A stretch of DNA of 64,000 nucleotides, taken from the NCBI RefSeq assembly GCF_002995745.1, contig NZ_PVXQ01000009.1:1-64000 (forward strand), in the 5' to 3' direction. The position numbers were made by a program, and so were the translations under genes. Below the pieces are notes generated by a model, which saw only the letters and a list, made by a program, of their open reading frames with translations, did not search any database and was not told where the DNA came from. The stretch is from Clostridium vincentii (GTDB lineage: Bacteria > Bacillota > Clostridia > Clostridiales > Clostridiaceae). Numbering within the stretch: position 1 is the first letter of the stretch; every line of letters begins with the position of its first letter. Positions 54,912 to 63,940 of this stretch are shown here, piece by piece.

Positions 54912-56669
54912 TCAATAAGAAAACTTTCCATAAACAACTCTATCAAGGCCTGACAAATCTTTTATCACTTTCACTTCTTGATATCCATTGTCTTCCATGA
55001 GGTTTTTCACAGTTTCTCCTTGATCATAGCCTATCTCAAATGAAAGTATTCCTTCCTTAATTAAGACCTTTTTACTCTGATCTACTATTTTTCTATAAAA
55101 CAAAAGTCCATCCTCTCCGCCACTTAAGGCAGATCTTGGTTCATAGTTCTTTACATCCTGCATAAGGCTATCTATCTCCTCTTCCCTTATATAAGGAGGA
55201 TTAGATACAATTACATTATACTTCTTTTCTTCATTAATAGGAACTTCAAGCAAGTCACTCTTAATATAATTAACTCTATCTTCCACGTGGTTCCGTGCAG
55301 TATTTTTCTTTGTAACCTTCTCAGGCACAGCATAAAAGTCAATGCACTCGACTCTAATATTTTTTTTATAATGAGCCAAGGCTATTCCTATTGCGCCACT
55401 TCCGCAACACAAGTCACAAACTTCTAAATCTTCATTCTCAGGAATCATTTTTAAAACCTGTTCCACTAAAACCTCAGTATCACTTCTTGGAATTAAAACG
55501 CCTTCTTCTAAAAAGAAATCCAACCCCATAAAATCTCCTTCTCCAAGGATATATTTTATAGGCATTTTAGCTTTTCTTTTTTTTATAAGAGCTAGATACT
55601 GTTTTTTATTCTTATTTGAAACTTTTTCTTCTTTATTTGTTATTATGTAAATTTTATTCTTATCTAATACCTTACCTAATAATAATTGAGCGTCTAGCCT
55701 TGCACTATCTATTTTAACTTCATTAAGTGTCTTTGCTCCAATATTTATTAATTCCACTATTGTCATTTCCTCTTCTTCAAGACCCTCCGCTGCTAATAAA
55801 GCGGCTATAGCAACTTCAATATGTTCATTGTCCGGTTCTTTAGTAGTTAATCTTTGAAGTTGCAACCCCGGATATGCAATAGCTTTAGCTATCTTACTCT
55901 CGCTTTTGCCTAACCATTTTATAATTTCATAGGTAATACCAGATACAACAGGTATTAAGATAATTCTTATTAAAAGCCTTTCAAAAAAGCCTCCCCACCC
56001 AGTGAATGATATTATAAATACACTAACAAGCATTATCAGAAACAAAAAATTAGTTCCACATCTAGGATGAAATCTTGAAAACTTTTTAACATTTTCAACA
56101 GTTAATCTTTCTTCTGCTTCATAACAAAAAATTGTCTTATGCTCCGCTCCATGATATTGAAAAACCCTATATATATCATCTAGTACACTTATTCCATATA
56201 TATATGTAACTAATATAATCATTCTTATAAACGCTTCAATTAAATTTAATCCTACCGCTGATAATTCAAATCTTTTAAAAAGCGACGCTACTCCCGTTGG
56301 TATACCAACAAATAATCCTATGGAAACTATTAGAGCCAAAATCATAGTAAAACCCATAATTACATCATTAGATTTCTCTCCAAACTTTTTTCTAAGCCAA
56401 GTTTCAAACTTTGATGACTCTGTATCTTCAAAAAAAGATGATGAATAATTTAAAGCACTCATTCCAATTTTTAAGGAATCAATTAATACAAATATTCCTC
56501 TTAGAAATGGTATATTTAATATTGTATATCTCTTTGTAATAGGCACAACATTTCCACATTTTATAGATATCTCTCCATCTTCGCGTCTAACAGCTGTCGC
56601 AAGACCCTTTGTGCCTCTCATCATTACTCCTTCTATAACAGCTTGCCCTCCAACATCACTTTTTTTCAT
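54912..56669 (-). CDS. prmC: Fusion of YqhQ-like (DUF1385) membrane protein and PrmC
   Basis: 585 residues in one uninterrupted frame. Residues 1-300 are a DUF1385 protein: GGQAVIEGVMMRG at 8-20, several membrane helices (about 105-130, 145-165, 205-225 and 232-252), and YHGAEHKTIFCYE (172-184). Residues 302-585 are PrmC, the methyltransferase that modifies Gln of GGQ in release factors: DLCCGSGAIG (419-428) for SAM and NPPY (490-493) for catalysis. An internal ATG at 55766 begins the PrmC part, so a separate product is possible. GAGGTGA upstream of the first ATG. Followed by prfA. Confidence 0.92.
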   Translation of the reverse strand: MKKSDVGGQAVIEGVMMRGTKGLATAVRREDGEISIKCGNVVPITKRYTILNIPFLRGIFVLIDSLKIGMSALNYSSSFFEDTESSKFETWLRKKFGEKSNDVIMGFTMILALIVSIGLFVGIPTGVASLFKRFELSAVGLNLIEAFIRMIILVTYIYGISVLDDIYRVFQYHGAEHKTIFCYEAEERLTVENVKKFSRFHPRCGTNFLFLIMLVSVFIISFTGWGGFFERLLIRIILIPVVSGITYEIIKWLGKSESKIAKAIAYPGLQLQRLTTKEPDNEHIEVAIAALLAAEGLEEEEMTIVELINIGAKTLNEVKIDSARLDAQLLLGKVLDKNKIYIITNKEEKVSNKNKKQYLALIKKRKAKMPIKYILGEGDFMGLDFFLEEGVLIPRSDTEVLVEQVLKMIPENEDLEVCDLCCGSGAIGIALAHYKKNIRVECIDFYAVPEKVTKKNTARNHVEDRVNYIKSDLLEVPINEEKKYNVIVSNPPYIREEEIDSLMQDVKNYEPRSALSGGEDGLLFYRKIVDQSKKVLIKEGILSFEIGYDQGETVKNLMEDNGYQEVKVIKDLSGLDRVVYGKFSY

Positions 56670-56683
56670 ACTTCACCTCTTCG

Positions 56684-57274
56684 CTATGATTTTTTATCCT
56701 TATATTTAAAATAACATTTACCACATAATGATTCATATTCGACATCATTTACATTATCAATTGCTATTTGATCTCCTTTAAAAACAAATTTTCCATTAAT
56801 TATTCTTGCATTAACCACTGCTTTATTACCACATTTACAAATAGTCTTCATTTCTTCTATACTATGTGCGATTAATAACAGCCTTGTGCTTCCTTCAAAT
56901 CCTTCCATAAGAAAATCCGTTCTAAGTCCATAACATATCACAGGGATATCTAATTTAACTGCTATTTCAAATAATTGATCTATTTGAATTGCTTCCATAA
57001 ATTGAACTTCGTCAATTAACATACAATGTATTTCGCTGTAACCTAACATTTGTTCTTCTATTTTATTAAATATATTATCGCCCTTTTCTATTAACATATC
57101 CACATTTCTATTAACTCCAAGCCTAGAAAAAAGTCTGTCCCCCCCTTTTTTATCTGTAGCTGGTTTTAAAATAACTACTTTCATTCCTCTCTCTTCATAG
57201 TTATAAGCCACCTGCATTAAATGAGTGGATTTTCCTGAATTCATTGCACCATATCTAAAATATAATTTGCTCAT
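56684..57274 (-). CDS. tdk: Thymidine kinase
   Basis: 196 residues. Phosphorylates thymidine in salvage. P-loop GAMNSGKS (9-16), IDEVQFM (catalytic Glu), and a four-Cys zinc site (C-K-C near residue 143, C-x-x-C near 185). AAAGGAG upstream. Ends 15 bases before the yqhQ-prmC fusion. Confidence 0.96.
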   Translation of the reverse strand: MSKLYFRYGAMNSGKSTHLMQVAYNYEERGMKVVILKPATDKKGGDRLFSRLGVNRNVDMLIEKGDNIFNKIEEQMLGYSEIHCMLIDEVQFMEAIQIDQLFEIAVKLDIPVICYGLRTDFLMEGFEGSTRLLLIAHSIEEMKTICKCGNKAVVNARIINGKFVFKGDQIAIDNVNDVEYESLCGKCYFKYKDKKS

Positions 57275-57360
57275 ATTTTATGTATCTCCTTTAAGCACGT
57301 CATTACCAATAATTATAACATTATATGACTATATTAAAAAGTTTTTTATTTTCCTATTTA

Positions 57361-57428
57361 TTGACTGAATATAGGTGCTATGATATAATTTAGTAGTTAT
57401 ATTTAGCTAGCTATAATTTTATAGCTAG
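57361..57428 (+). promoter_or_regulatory. rpmE promoter and leader hairpin
   Basis: TTGACT (57361-57366), a 17-base spacer and TATAAT (57384-57389), a near-consensus promoter. The leader contains a ten-base perfect inverted repeat (57407-57416 with 57419-57428) just before the ribosome site AGAGGTGA. It may be a protein-binding leader for L31, but this is unproved. Confidence 0.7.
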
Positions 57429-57447
57429 ATCAAAAGAGGTGAAATAG

Positions 57448-57663
57448 ATGAAAGAAGGCATACATCCAGAATACAACCACGAATCAGTGGTTAAGTGTGC
57501 ATGTGGAAATACTTTTACAACCGGTTCTGTTAAAGATGAACTTAAAGTAGAAATATGCTCTAAATGCCATCCATTCTTCACTGGTAAGCAAAAGATCATG
57601 GATATCGGCGGTAGAATTGATAAGTTCAATAAGAGATTCAATCTTAACCAAGATAGTAAGTAA
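57448..57663 (+). CDS. rpmE: Ribosomal protein L31 (zinc type)
   Basis: 71 residues. C17, C19, C37 and C40 form the zinc ribbon of the C+ form (CACGNTF, then CSKCHPF). [20 protein letters not shown] ends the protein. Single gene with its own strong promoter, leader hairpin and terminator. Confidence 0.97.
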   Translation: MKEGIHPEYNHESVVKCACGNTFTTGSVKDELKVEICSKCHPFFTGKQKIMDIGGRIDKFNKRFNLNQDSK

Positions 57664-57671
57664 GAAATTTA

Positions 57672-57700
57672 GGGAAAGACCATGTCTTTCCCTTTTCTTT
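57672..57700 (+). terminator. Terminator of rpmE
   Basis: GGGAAAGAC and GTCTTTCCC arms with a three-base loop and TTTTCTTTG after it. Confidence 0.9.
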
Positions 57701-57787
57701 GTTTTATTTTTGTAAATTTTTAGATTTTTAATATAAATAATGATAAAATATATTTAGACTTATTTAAAATAGAAGTGAGTGGATTGA

Positions 57788-58897
57788 ATGAAAAAAGTTT
57801 TAATATTGACAACATCTACAGGACAAGGTCATAACCAAGCTGCCAATTCATTAGTTGAAGTTTTTACTGAATATGGATTTAATTGCATTAAGCATGACTT
57901 CTTGGCTAATAACAATAAGGTATTAAATGATCTTGTTGTGTGGGGATACGAAATATCAGCTTCAAGATTTCCTAGTATATATGGATGGTTTTATGAATTT
58001 ACAGACAGTGCATATATTAATAAATTAAATTCTTTACTATTTGCTAATGCGACTAGAAAATTATCTAAGCTTATTAAAAAGGAAAAACCTGAACTAATTA
58101 TCGGAACTCATCCTTTCATTGTGAATATAATAAGCAATTTAAAGAAAAGAGGACTGAAAACTCCTTTTATATCTGTTACTACAGATTTTAAAGCGCATTA
58201 TACTTATGTTAATCCATTAGTTGATGCATATATAACAGGTAGCCTGTATACTAAAAACTCTTTAATAGACAGAGGTATTAAGGAAGATTTAATATATCCA
58301 ATAGGAATCCCTATTAGAGCAAGTTTTTTTTGTAAGAATATTATTATTCCCGAACTTAAATATAAGGATAAAGATTATTTTAATCTTCTTCTAATGAGTG
58401 GAAGTATGGGACTTAAGAATATATCCTATGTTTTAGATGAATTATTAACAAATACTCATAAACTTAGAATTACTGTAGTCTGTGGTTCAAATGAGCAGCT
58501 TTTAAAATCCTTACAAAAAAAAGCTGAACAAACATATCGTGATAAAAAGCTTCATATAGTTGGTTTTTCTAATGATATAGCATCCTTTATGGAGTATTCA
58601 GATATATTAATTTCAAAACCCGGTGGACTTACAGTTACAGAAGCAATAGTTAAGGATCTTCCTTTAATAATTCCTTTTGTAATTCCTGGTCAAGAAATGG
58701 ATAACACCGACTTTTTAACTTCTAATGGTTACGCTTATTATGTTAAAGATTTTAAATCTATTAATTCTGTAGTCGATAAACTTATTGATAACCCTAAATA
58801 TTTAATAGAAATGAAAGATAAGCTCCATATATTAGCTTCATCATACTCATTAAAATCAGTTATAGATATTGCAAATAACTTAATAAAAAATAGCTAG
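57788..58897 (+). CDS. UgtP/MGDG synthase-type glycosyltransferase
   Basis: 369 residues. Begins with VLILTTSTGQGHNQAANSL, the N-terminal MGDG synthase domain, and continues to a GT28 domain with SGSMGLKNISYVLDELL, VVCGSNEQL, and SKPGGLTVTEAIVKDLPLII. Such enzymes move glucose or galactose to diacylglycerol to build glycolipids and lipoteichoic acid anchors. AGAAGTGAG upstream, then ATG 57788. Substrate sugar not determined. Confidence 0.88.
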   Translation: MKKVLILTTSTGQGHNQAANSLVEVFTEYGFNCIKHDFLANNNKVLNDLVVWGYEISASRFPSIYGWFYEFTDSAYINKLNSLLFANATRKLSKLIKKEKPELIIGTHPFIVNIISNLKKRGLKTPFISVTTDFKAHYTYVNPLVDAYITGSLYTKNSLIDRGIKEDLIYPIGIPIRASFFCKNIIIPELKYKDKDYFNLLLMSGSMGLKNISYVLDELLTNTHKLRITVVCGSNEQLLKSLQKKAEQTYRDKKLHIVGFSNDIASFMEYSDILISKPGGLTVTEAIVKDLPLIIPFVIPGQEMDNTDFLTSNGYAYYVKDFKSINSVVDKLIDNPKYLIEMKDKLHILASSYSLKSVIDIANNLIKNS

Positions 58898-58920
58898 TTT
58901 TACAACTAGCTATTTTTTTA
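58886..58920. terminator. Bidirectional terminator between the glycosyltransferase and rho
   Basis: A 12-bp perfect stem (AAATAGCTAGTT with its complement) and a four-base loop, A-run and T-run on both sides. It overlaps the stop of the glycosyltransferase. Confidence 0.92.
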
Positions 58921-60336
58921 TTACCTCTTTGATATATTATTTTTTTCAAAGGTTGCAATAAATTCTTTATTATTTTTTGTTTTAGACAACATATTCGTTA
59001 AATTTCCAGTTATGCTTTCTATATTACCATCTCTATACATAGTATTTCTAATTGTAGAAGATACATCTTTTTCTTCTTGAGAAAGTAATAATTCTTCCTT
59101 TCTTGTTCCAGACTTATATATATCAATAGCTGGGAATATTCTTCTTTCTTGAAGTTTTCTATCTAAGTGAACTTCCATATTTCCAGTTCCCTTAAACTCT
59201 TCAAAAATCATATCATCCATTCTTGACCCTGTATCTACTAAAGCAGTTGCTAATATTGTTAAGCTTCCACCATTCTCGATATTTCTAGCTGCTCCAAAGA
59301 ATTTTTTAGGCATTATTAATGCAGCAGGATCTAATCCTCCTGATAAAGTTCTTCCTGATGGAGTAACTGTTAAATTATACGCTCGTGCTAGCCTAGTTAA
59401 ACTATCTAGTAATATAACAACATCGCGCCCTTGCTCAACTATTCTCTTAGCTCTCTCCAGGACTATTCGAGAAACTTTAGCATGATTTTGTGGTTCCTCA
59501 TCAAAAGTTGAGTATATTACTTCTCCATTTATACTTCTTTGCATATCTGTTACTTCTTCTGGCCTTTCATCAATTAAAAGTACAATTAATACTACATCTG
59601 GATAGTTTGTAGTAATACTTTGCGCAACTTTTTTTAATAAAGTTGTCTTACCGGCTTTAGGTGGTGCAACTATTATGCCTCTTTGCCCCTTTCCTATAGG
59701 ACAAATTATATCCATAAGTCTTGAAGATATATCTAAAGAATTATTAGTTTCAAGTCTTAATATTTCTTCTGGATAAATAGGAACTAAAGATTCAAATGGT
59801 TTTCTTCTTGTTGCTTTATCAGGGCTCTCTCCATTAACCATTTCAACAAAAAGTAAGGCTTTAAATTTTTCCATTTCCTTTGCTTCTCTTACTTTTCCAA
59901 CTACTTCATCTCCTGTTTTGAGATTAAATCGTCTTATTTGTGATGGAGAAACATATATATCATCACTACTAGTTAAATAATTTTTACATCTTAAAAATCC
60001 AAAATTATTATTTTCAAGCATTTCTAATATTCCCCTGGTACTATTCGACTCATTTATCAAAGCTTTTAATTCTTCTTTTTTTTCTACAGCTCTTACTTCC
60101 ATAGTTTTTATTTCTGTAGATCGCACTTCTGTATTTTCTTTATTAATGCTTTGAATTTTAGGAGCTATTTTTTCTTTAAGGTATACTCCATCCTTTTCAA
60201 GACTATTTTCTTTAATCTTCAAAACTTCCTCTACTAAATCACTTTTCTTAAACTTAGAAATATTTTTAACACCTAAGTCCTTAGCAATATTTTTAAGCGC
60301 TACTAAGGTCATGCCTTCATATTGTTCCTTTGTCAA
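58921..60336 (-). CDS. rho: Transcription termination factor Rho
   Basis: 471 residues from a TTG start with GGAGGTG upstream. Rho_N ([18 protein letters not shown], about 7-45), a charged insertion (45-95) of short E/V/R/K repeats, then the RNA-binding OB part with [16 protein letters not shown], and the motor with Walker [10 protein letters not shown] (224-232), and [16 protein letters not shown]. The C-terminal R-loop/Q-loop region is normal. The insertion is short and charged, not the Asn-rich prion-like stretch described for C. botulinum Rho. Confidence 0.97.
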   Translation of the reverse strand: MTKEQYEGMTLVALKNIAKDLGVKNISKFKKSDLVEEVLKIKENSLEKDGVYLKEKIAPKIQSINKENTEVRSTEIKTMEVRAVEKKEELKALINESNSTRGILEMLENNNFGFLRCKNYLTSSDDIYVSPSQIRRFNLKTGDEVVGKVREAKEMEKFKALLFVEMVNGESPDKATRRKPFESLVPIYPEEILRLETNNSLDISSRLMDIICPIGKGQRGIIVAPPKAGKTTLLKKVAQSITTNYPDVVLIVLLIDERPEEVTDMQRSINGEVIYSTFDEEPQNHAKVSRIVLERAKRIVEQGRDVVILLDSLTRLARAYNLTVTPSGRTLSGGLDPAALIMPKKFFGAARNIENGGSLTILATALVDTGSRMDDMIFEEFKGTGNMEVHLDRKLQERRIFPAIDIYKSGTRKEELLLSQEEKDVSSTIRNTMYRDGNIESITGNLTNMLSKTKNNKEFIATFEKNNISKR

Positions 60337-60451
60337 AATGACACCTCCAAAAACTTTAATATTTAAAATACTATGAAAATATAATTGAATTCATTTGAAA
60401 TGAAAATAGATATGTATTCATAACTCTACAAATAATTATAACGATTATTGC

Positions 60452-60739
60452 CTATTTTAACAAGTTTTCTTCAATTTCAAAAAATTTTTCTCTAAATTCT
60501 GTATTAATCAATAACTTATCTTCAGCTCTTTTTATATTACATAAGATGCTCTTTTTGCTTTTATAATTTAATACATCCATTATATTATCCTTATCCATGC
60601 ACTTATATTTCTTTAATAATAATAATAACAGATATCTCTTTTCTTTATCCTTTAAAAGTTGAATGAAATTATTTTCATCCATACCATAATACAACGAAAT
60701 TCCTCTTAATATATTTATATACCTGTCCTTATAATTCAT
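60452..60739 (-). CDS. Small protein resembling DnaA domain IV
   Basis: 95 residues from ATG 60739 (AAGGTGGTG six bases before; the longer frame upstream has no site). All helical and basic. The order ILRGISLYYGM, then a basic helix with KRYLLLLLLKKY, then CMDKDNIMDVLNYKSKKSILCNIKRAED and a final helix copies the pattern of the DnaA C-terminal DNA-binding domain, where RDHTTVxHAxxKI would stand. The key Asp-His-Thr residues are replaced by Ser-Lys-Lys. It might bind DNA without being an initiator. Identification is from pattern only. Confidence 0.5.
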   Translation of the reverse strand: MNYKDRYINILRGISLYYGMDENNFIQLLKDKEKRYLLLLLLKKYKCMDKDNIMDVLNYKSKKSILCNIKRAEDKLLINTEFREKFFEIEENLLK

Positions 60740-60849
60740 TCTACACACCACCTTAGGGAAAACCCTTTGGCTTAAGTATAGACTTAAACTATATTTTATA
60801 AACATAGCTATAATTATAATTAAAGATTAATAGTAACTTTTTATCTAGT

Positions 60850-61281
60850 TTAACTTATTGCGTTTTGAGTTTTTATTTTCAAAGATAAATTAGTATCAAC
60901 AGAAACATCTCCTGCAATGGTCATTGAATAATCAATTTCCAACTTCCCACCATCTTCATTCATATCAACGGATAATCCTTTTGTGTATATACCAAGTTCT
61001 AATAACCCATAAGGAGTTTGATACATCGCTACAGAAGGCTCCTTCTGATTAAATCGCATCTTTGTATTTGTAGTTCCTTCTCTTTCCAAAACCACTTCTT
61101 TATCATTTATAGTTAAGGTTGTAGTAGTCCCCTTCATACCAGATATTTCTGTTTCTTCATATACAGCTTTATATCCATTATCTAATTTTATAAATTTTCC
61201 TGGAGAAACTACTTCTATAGCATCCTCCATCTCATCTAACATTGCATTACTTACTATACTTATAATTGCTTTTTTGTCCAT
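60850..61281 (-). CDS. DUF1934 (YwiB-type) beta-barrel protein
   Basis: 143 residues. Family pattern: Y-x-x-x-Y-x-E-T-E-x-S-G-M-x-G-T-x-T-T (VYEETEISGMKGTTTT) and MYQTPYGLLELGIYT, with a lipocalin-like strand series. Function unknown; often close to argS, spoIIR or murein genes in clostridia. GAGGAGG precedes ATG, and the tRNA-thiolation-type gene ends 12 bases upstream of its ATG. Confidence 0.88.
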   Translation of the reverse strand: MDKKAIISIVSNAMLDEMEDAIEVVSPGKFIKLDNGYKAVYEETEISGMKGTTTTLTINDKEVVLEREGTTNTKMRFNQKEPSVAMYQTPYGLLELGIYTKGLSVDMNEDGGKLEIDYSMTIAGDVSVDTNLSLKIKTQNAIS

Positions 61282-61293
61282 AAGTCCTCCTCG

Positions 61294-62283
61294 CTATTTG
61301 TCTTGAATTAAAATTTCAGCTATTTCTTCATCTGTTGATGGCTTTACATCTATTATATCCTTAATTTCAGTTCCGAATATTCCAAATTTCAATGTAACTA
61401 AATCTTCATCCTTGCCTTTACTATATCTAGCTATTATTTTTGCTGCTAGAATTTTATCTTCATCATTCACTTTCCCATGTATTAATCCCATTGACCCTAA
61501 ATGACTTGATGGTAAAAATACTATATCCTCTTTAGTAAGTAACTTTTTAAGTATTTCTCCTTCTTCCTCATTTCTTGAAACAATTATTTTAGTTCCATCA
61601 ATAGTTAAGAAATGTCTCCCATATCTTAACAATGTTATTTCATTTTTTGTTAAGTCACCTTTTCTAACTAAAGCCTCTTTTAATCTTATAGAATAATTAG
61701 GCTCTGTCAATCTACATCCACTTGCTGGTGAAGGATAATCTGTAATTCCCATTTCTTTTGCTAACTGAATTTGAGGTTTTCTATTTCTTCCAGAAAAACC
61801 TAAAAGCTTATCTCTATCAACTAGTCCTGTTAGCTCCATTTCAGTTGGTTCTAGGTTCAAGGCACAAAGTGGTCTTAAAATTTTATCTCCGAATCCAGAT
61901 TCACTTCTTACTATATTTAAAGCTTGCTTATTTTGAGACATAGGTCTTTGATTCAACACCTCGCCTGTAATAATAAAATCTGCATTAAACTTTTTTAAAA
62001 GTTCCCCTGAATATCTCATCATCATTGCATGGCAATCTACACATGGGTTCATATTTTTTCCCCATCCATACTTAGGTTTCTTTACCATCTCAAAGTGGTC
62101 TTCTGAAAAATCAATTACTTCGAGCTGTATTCCTATTTGCTTACACATTTTTTTTGCATTTTCTTCTCCAAAGAAATATGATTTGAAACATATCCCGATT
62201 ACTTCTATACCAATATCTTTTATCAGCTTAGCTGCTAAAGTGCTATCTAATCCACCTGATATCATGGCTAATGCTCTAGTCAT
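61294..62283 (-). CDS. PP-loop thiolase/adenylase-type tRNA modification protein (ThiI/MnmA-like)
   Basis: 329 residues. N-terminal PP-loop SGGLDSTLAAKL (9-20), then CVDCHAMMM with a C-x-x-C that can carry sulfur or a metal, and GEVLNQRPMSQN. The second Cys is in SPASGCRLTEP. C-terminal part has a domain of about 120 residues with GRHFLTIDGTKIIVSRNEEE. It is annotated in clostridia as a tRNA 4-thiouridine or 2-thiouridine synthase-like protein; the exact target is uncertain. AGGAGG upstream; 12 bases before the DUF1934 gene. Confidence 0.82.
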   Translation of the reverse strand: MTRALAMISGGLDSTLAAKLIKDIGIEVIGICFKSYFFGEENAKKMCKQIGIQLEVIDFSEDHFEMVKKPKYGWGKNMNPCVDCHAMMMRYSGELLKKFNADFIITGEVLNQRPMSQNKQALNIVRSESGFGDKILRPLCALNLEPTEMELTGLVDRDKLLGFSGRNRKPQIQLAKEMGITDYPSPASGCRLTEPNYSIRLKEALVRKGDLTKNEITLLRYGRHFLTIDGTKIIVSRNEEEGEILKKLLTKEDIVFLPSSHLGSMGLIHGKVNDEDKILAAKIIARYSKGKDEDLVTLKFGIFGTEIKDIIDVKPSTDEEIAEILIQDK

Positions 62284-62378
62284 AAATTGTCCTCCTAAAA
62301 CTAATATTATAACTTATAGTTTATGATTAATATTAATTTTTATCAAGAGGTAATTTTTTTATTGTGCCTAAGAACGAT

Positions 62379-63038
62379 TTAATCAAAAATATTCTTAAAG
62401 ATCTCTACAATTTTAAATTTTACCTTCGGGGCCTCATCTTCTGCATCTTCTTTTTTGCTCATTTCAATTTTTTCAGTTTCTTTACTTTGCTCAATCTGTT
62501 CATCTAGCTGATTCTCACTTTCCTGTTCTTGAACTTGTCCTTTAGTTACATCAATAAAACATAATGGGGGGAACATTACACACCACCAATTTTTACCTTC
62601 TCCATTTCCTATAATCACTCTAAAAGCTTCGTATTCCCCTTGAGGTAATATTATATTACCATAGGCCTTTTCTGGAAAGTTCTCTCTAGAAAGCTCCGTT
62701 TTCACAGAATATCCATATCCATTTTCTTTAATTACTTTCAAAGCTAGTCCTTCAACTTCAACCTCTTTAGAAATAATTATATTTCTAGATTCCTCTAGTG
62801 AACTACTTTCCTTTAAATATGGATACATATATTCTATAACCTTATCTCTTACCTTTAATTTTAAATTCTGATCCTCTTCAGTATCACTATTTGCTATAAC
62901 GTGAAATCTAATTAATACATCCTCTACATCTTCATAATTATAAGTTTTTCCAGCATCAATGTTTAGAGTGCTTGTACACCCTCCAAAGATACTTGTACAA
63001 ATACAAAGTAACAACAGTCTTACAATAATTCTTTTCAT
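62379..63038 (-). CDS. spoIIR: SpoIIR, forespore-secreted signalling lipoprotein
   Basis: 219 residues. Lipobox FGGC with C21. SpoIIR is made in the forespore and switches on the SpoIIGA protease that frees sigma-E in the mother cell. Family motifs LIRFHVIANSDTEEDQNLKLKVRD and WWCVMFPPLCFIDVT are complete. The C-terminus has an added Glu/Gln/Lys-rich stretch (EQESENQLDEQIEQSKETEK) not seen in the shorter Bacillus protein. AAGGGGG lies before ATG. Confidence 0.95.
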   Translation of the reverse strand: MKRIIVRLLLLCICTSIFGGCTSTLNIDAGKTYNYEDVEDVLIRFHVIANSDTEEDQNLKLKVRDKVIEYMYPYLKESSSLEESRNIIISKEVEVEGLALKVIKENGYGYSVKTELSRENFPEKAYGNIILPQGEYEAFRVIIGNGEGKNWWCVMFPPLCFIDVTKGQVQEQESENQLDEQIEQSKETEKIEMSKKEDAEDEAPKVKFKIVEIFKNIFD

Positions 63039-63097
63039 AAAAAAACCCCCTTATAGAATAAATTATTTCCACAAAGAGATTTTCTATTCACTAAAAA

Positions 63098-63940
63098 TTA
63101 AATTGTTCTAGTTAAAAATACATCATTATATTTCTTTTTCATTTCATCATAGCATTTTTGAGCTAATTGCATATCATCAAACAATCCAAATACCGTAGGC
63201 CCGCTACCGCTCATCATTGATCCCAATGCCCCTTTAGAAATCATAATTTCCTTGATACTATAAATACTTTTATGTTTTCTTAGAGTTACATTTTCCAATA
63301 AATTTTTCATATTATTTGCTACATAATACAAGTCATTTACTTTCATTTTACTAATTAATTCTTTTGTATTTGGATGAACTTTAGCCTTATTTATATCAAA
63401 ACCCTTATACACTTCTCTTGTAGATACTCCAAAAGGAGGCTTAACTAAAACTACAATATGATTTTGAAAAGAATCTAAAACTGTAATTCCTTCTCCTATT
63501 CCTTCACAGAGGGCTGTCCCACCTTTTATACAATAAGGGACATCTGCGCCTAACGTTATTCCTAGGCTCATTAGCTCTTCTTCTGAAGCATTGATTTTGA
63601 AAAGCTTGTTCATAATTTTCAGGACTGCAGCACAATCCGAACTTCCACCTGCAAGCCCTGCGGCTACTGGTATATTCTTTACTATATTAATTGATACTCC
63701 AGAATTTATATTATATTTTTCAATAAATATTTCTGCTGCCTTATATGCTAAATTTCTCCTATCTGTAGGAATAAAATGTTTATCACACTTTATTTCTATT
63801 CCTTCTTTTATAATTTCAATTTCTATCTCATCATAAAGTTCTATACTTTGCATTATCATTTCTAATAGATGATACCCATCTTCCCGTTTCCCAACTATAT
63901 CTAAGGAAATATTAATTTTCCCGTAGGCTTTCCCCTTCAT
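63098..63940 (-). CDS. ispE: IspE, 4-diphosphocytidyl-2-C-methyl-D-erythritol kinase
   Basis: 280 residues from ATG 63940 (AAGGAAG six bases before; a longer frame reaching 63973 has no site). MEP pathway kinase of isoprenoid synthesis. GHMP motifs: KINISLDIVGKREDGYHLL, PVAAGLAGGSSDCAAVL (ATP loop), and MSGSGPTVFGLF at the C-terminus. Followed by spoIIR on the same strand. Confidence 0.97.
   Translation of the reverse strand: MKGKAYGKINISLDIVGKREDGYHLLEMIMQSIELYDEIEIEIIKEGIEIKCDKHFIPTDRRNLAYKAAEIFIEKYNINSGVSINIVKNIPVAAGLAGGSSDCAAVLKIMNKLFKINASEEELMSLGITLGADVPYCIKGGTALCEGIGEGITVLDSFQNHIVVLVKPPFGVSTREVYKGFDINKAKVHPNTKELISKMKVNDLYYVANNMKNLLENVTLRKHKSIYSIKEIMISKGALGSMMSGSGPTVFGLFDDMQLAQKCYDEMKKKYNDVFLTRTI

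Noticed and set aside
55766-56669. Separate yqhQ and prmC genes
   Set aside because: The frame runs without a stop from DUF1385 into PrmC, and the internal ATG has only a poorly spaced GAGG, so a fusion is the simpler reading.
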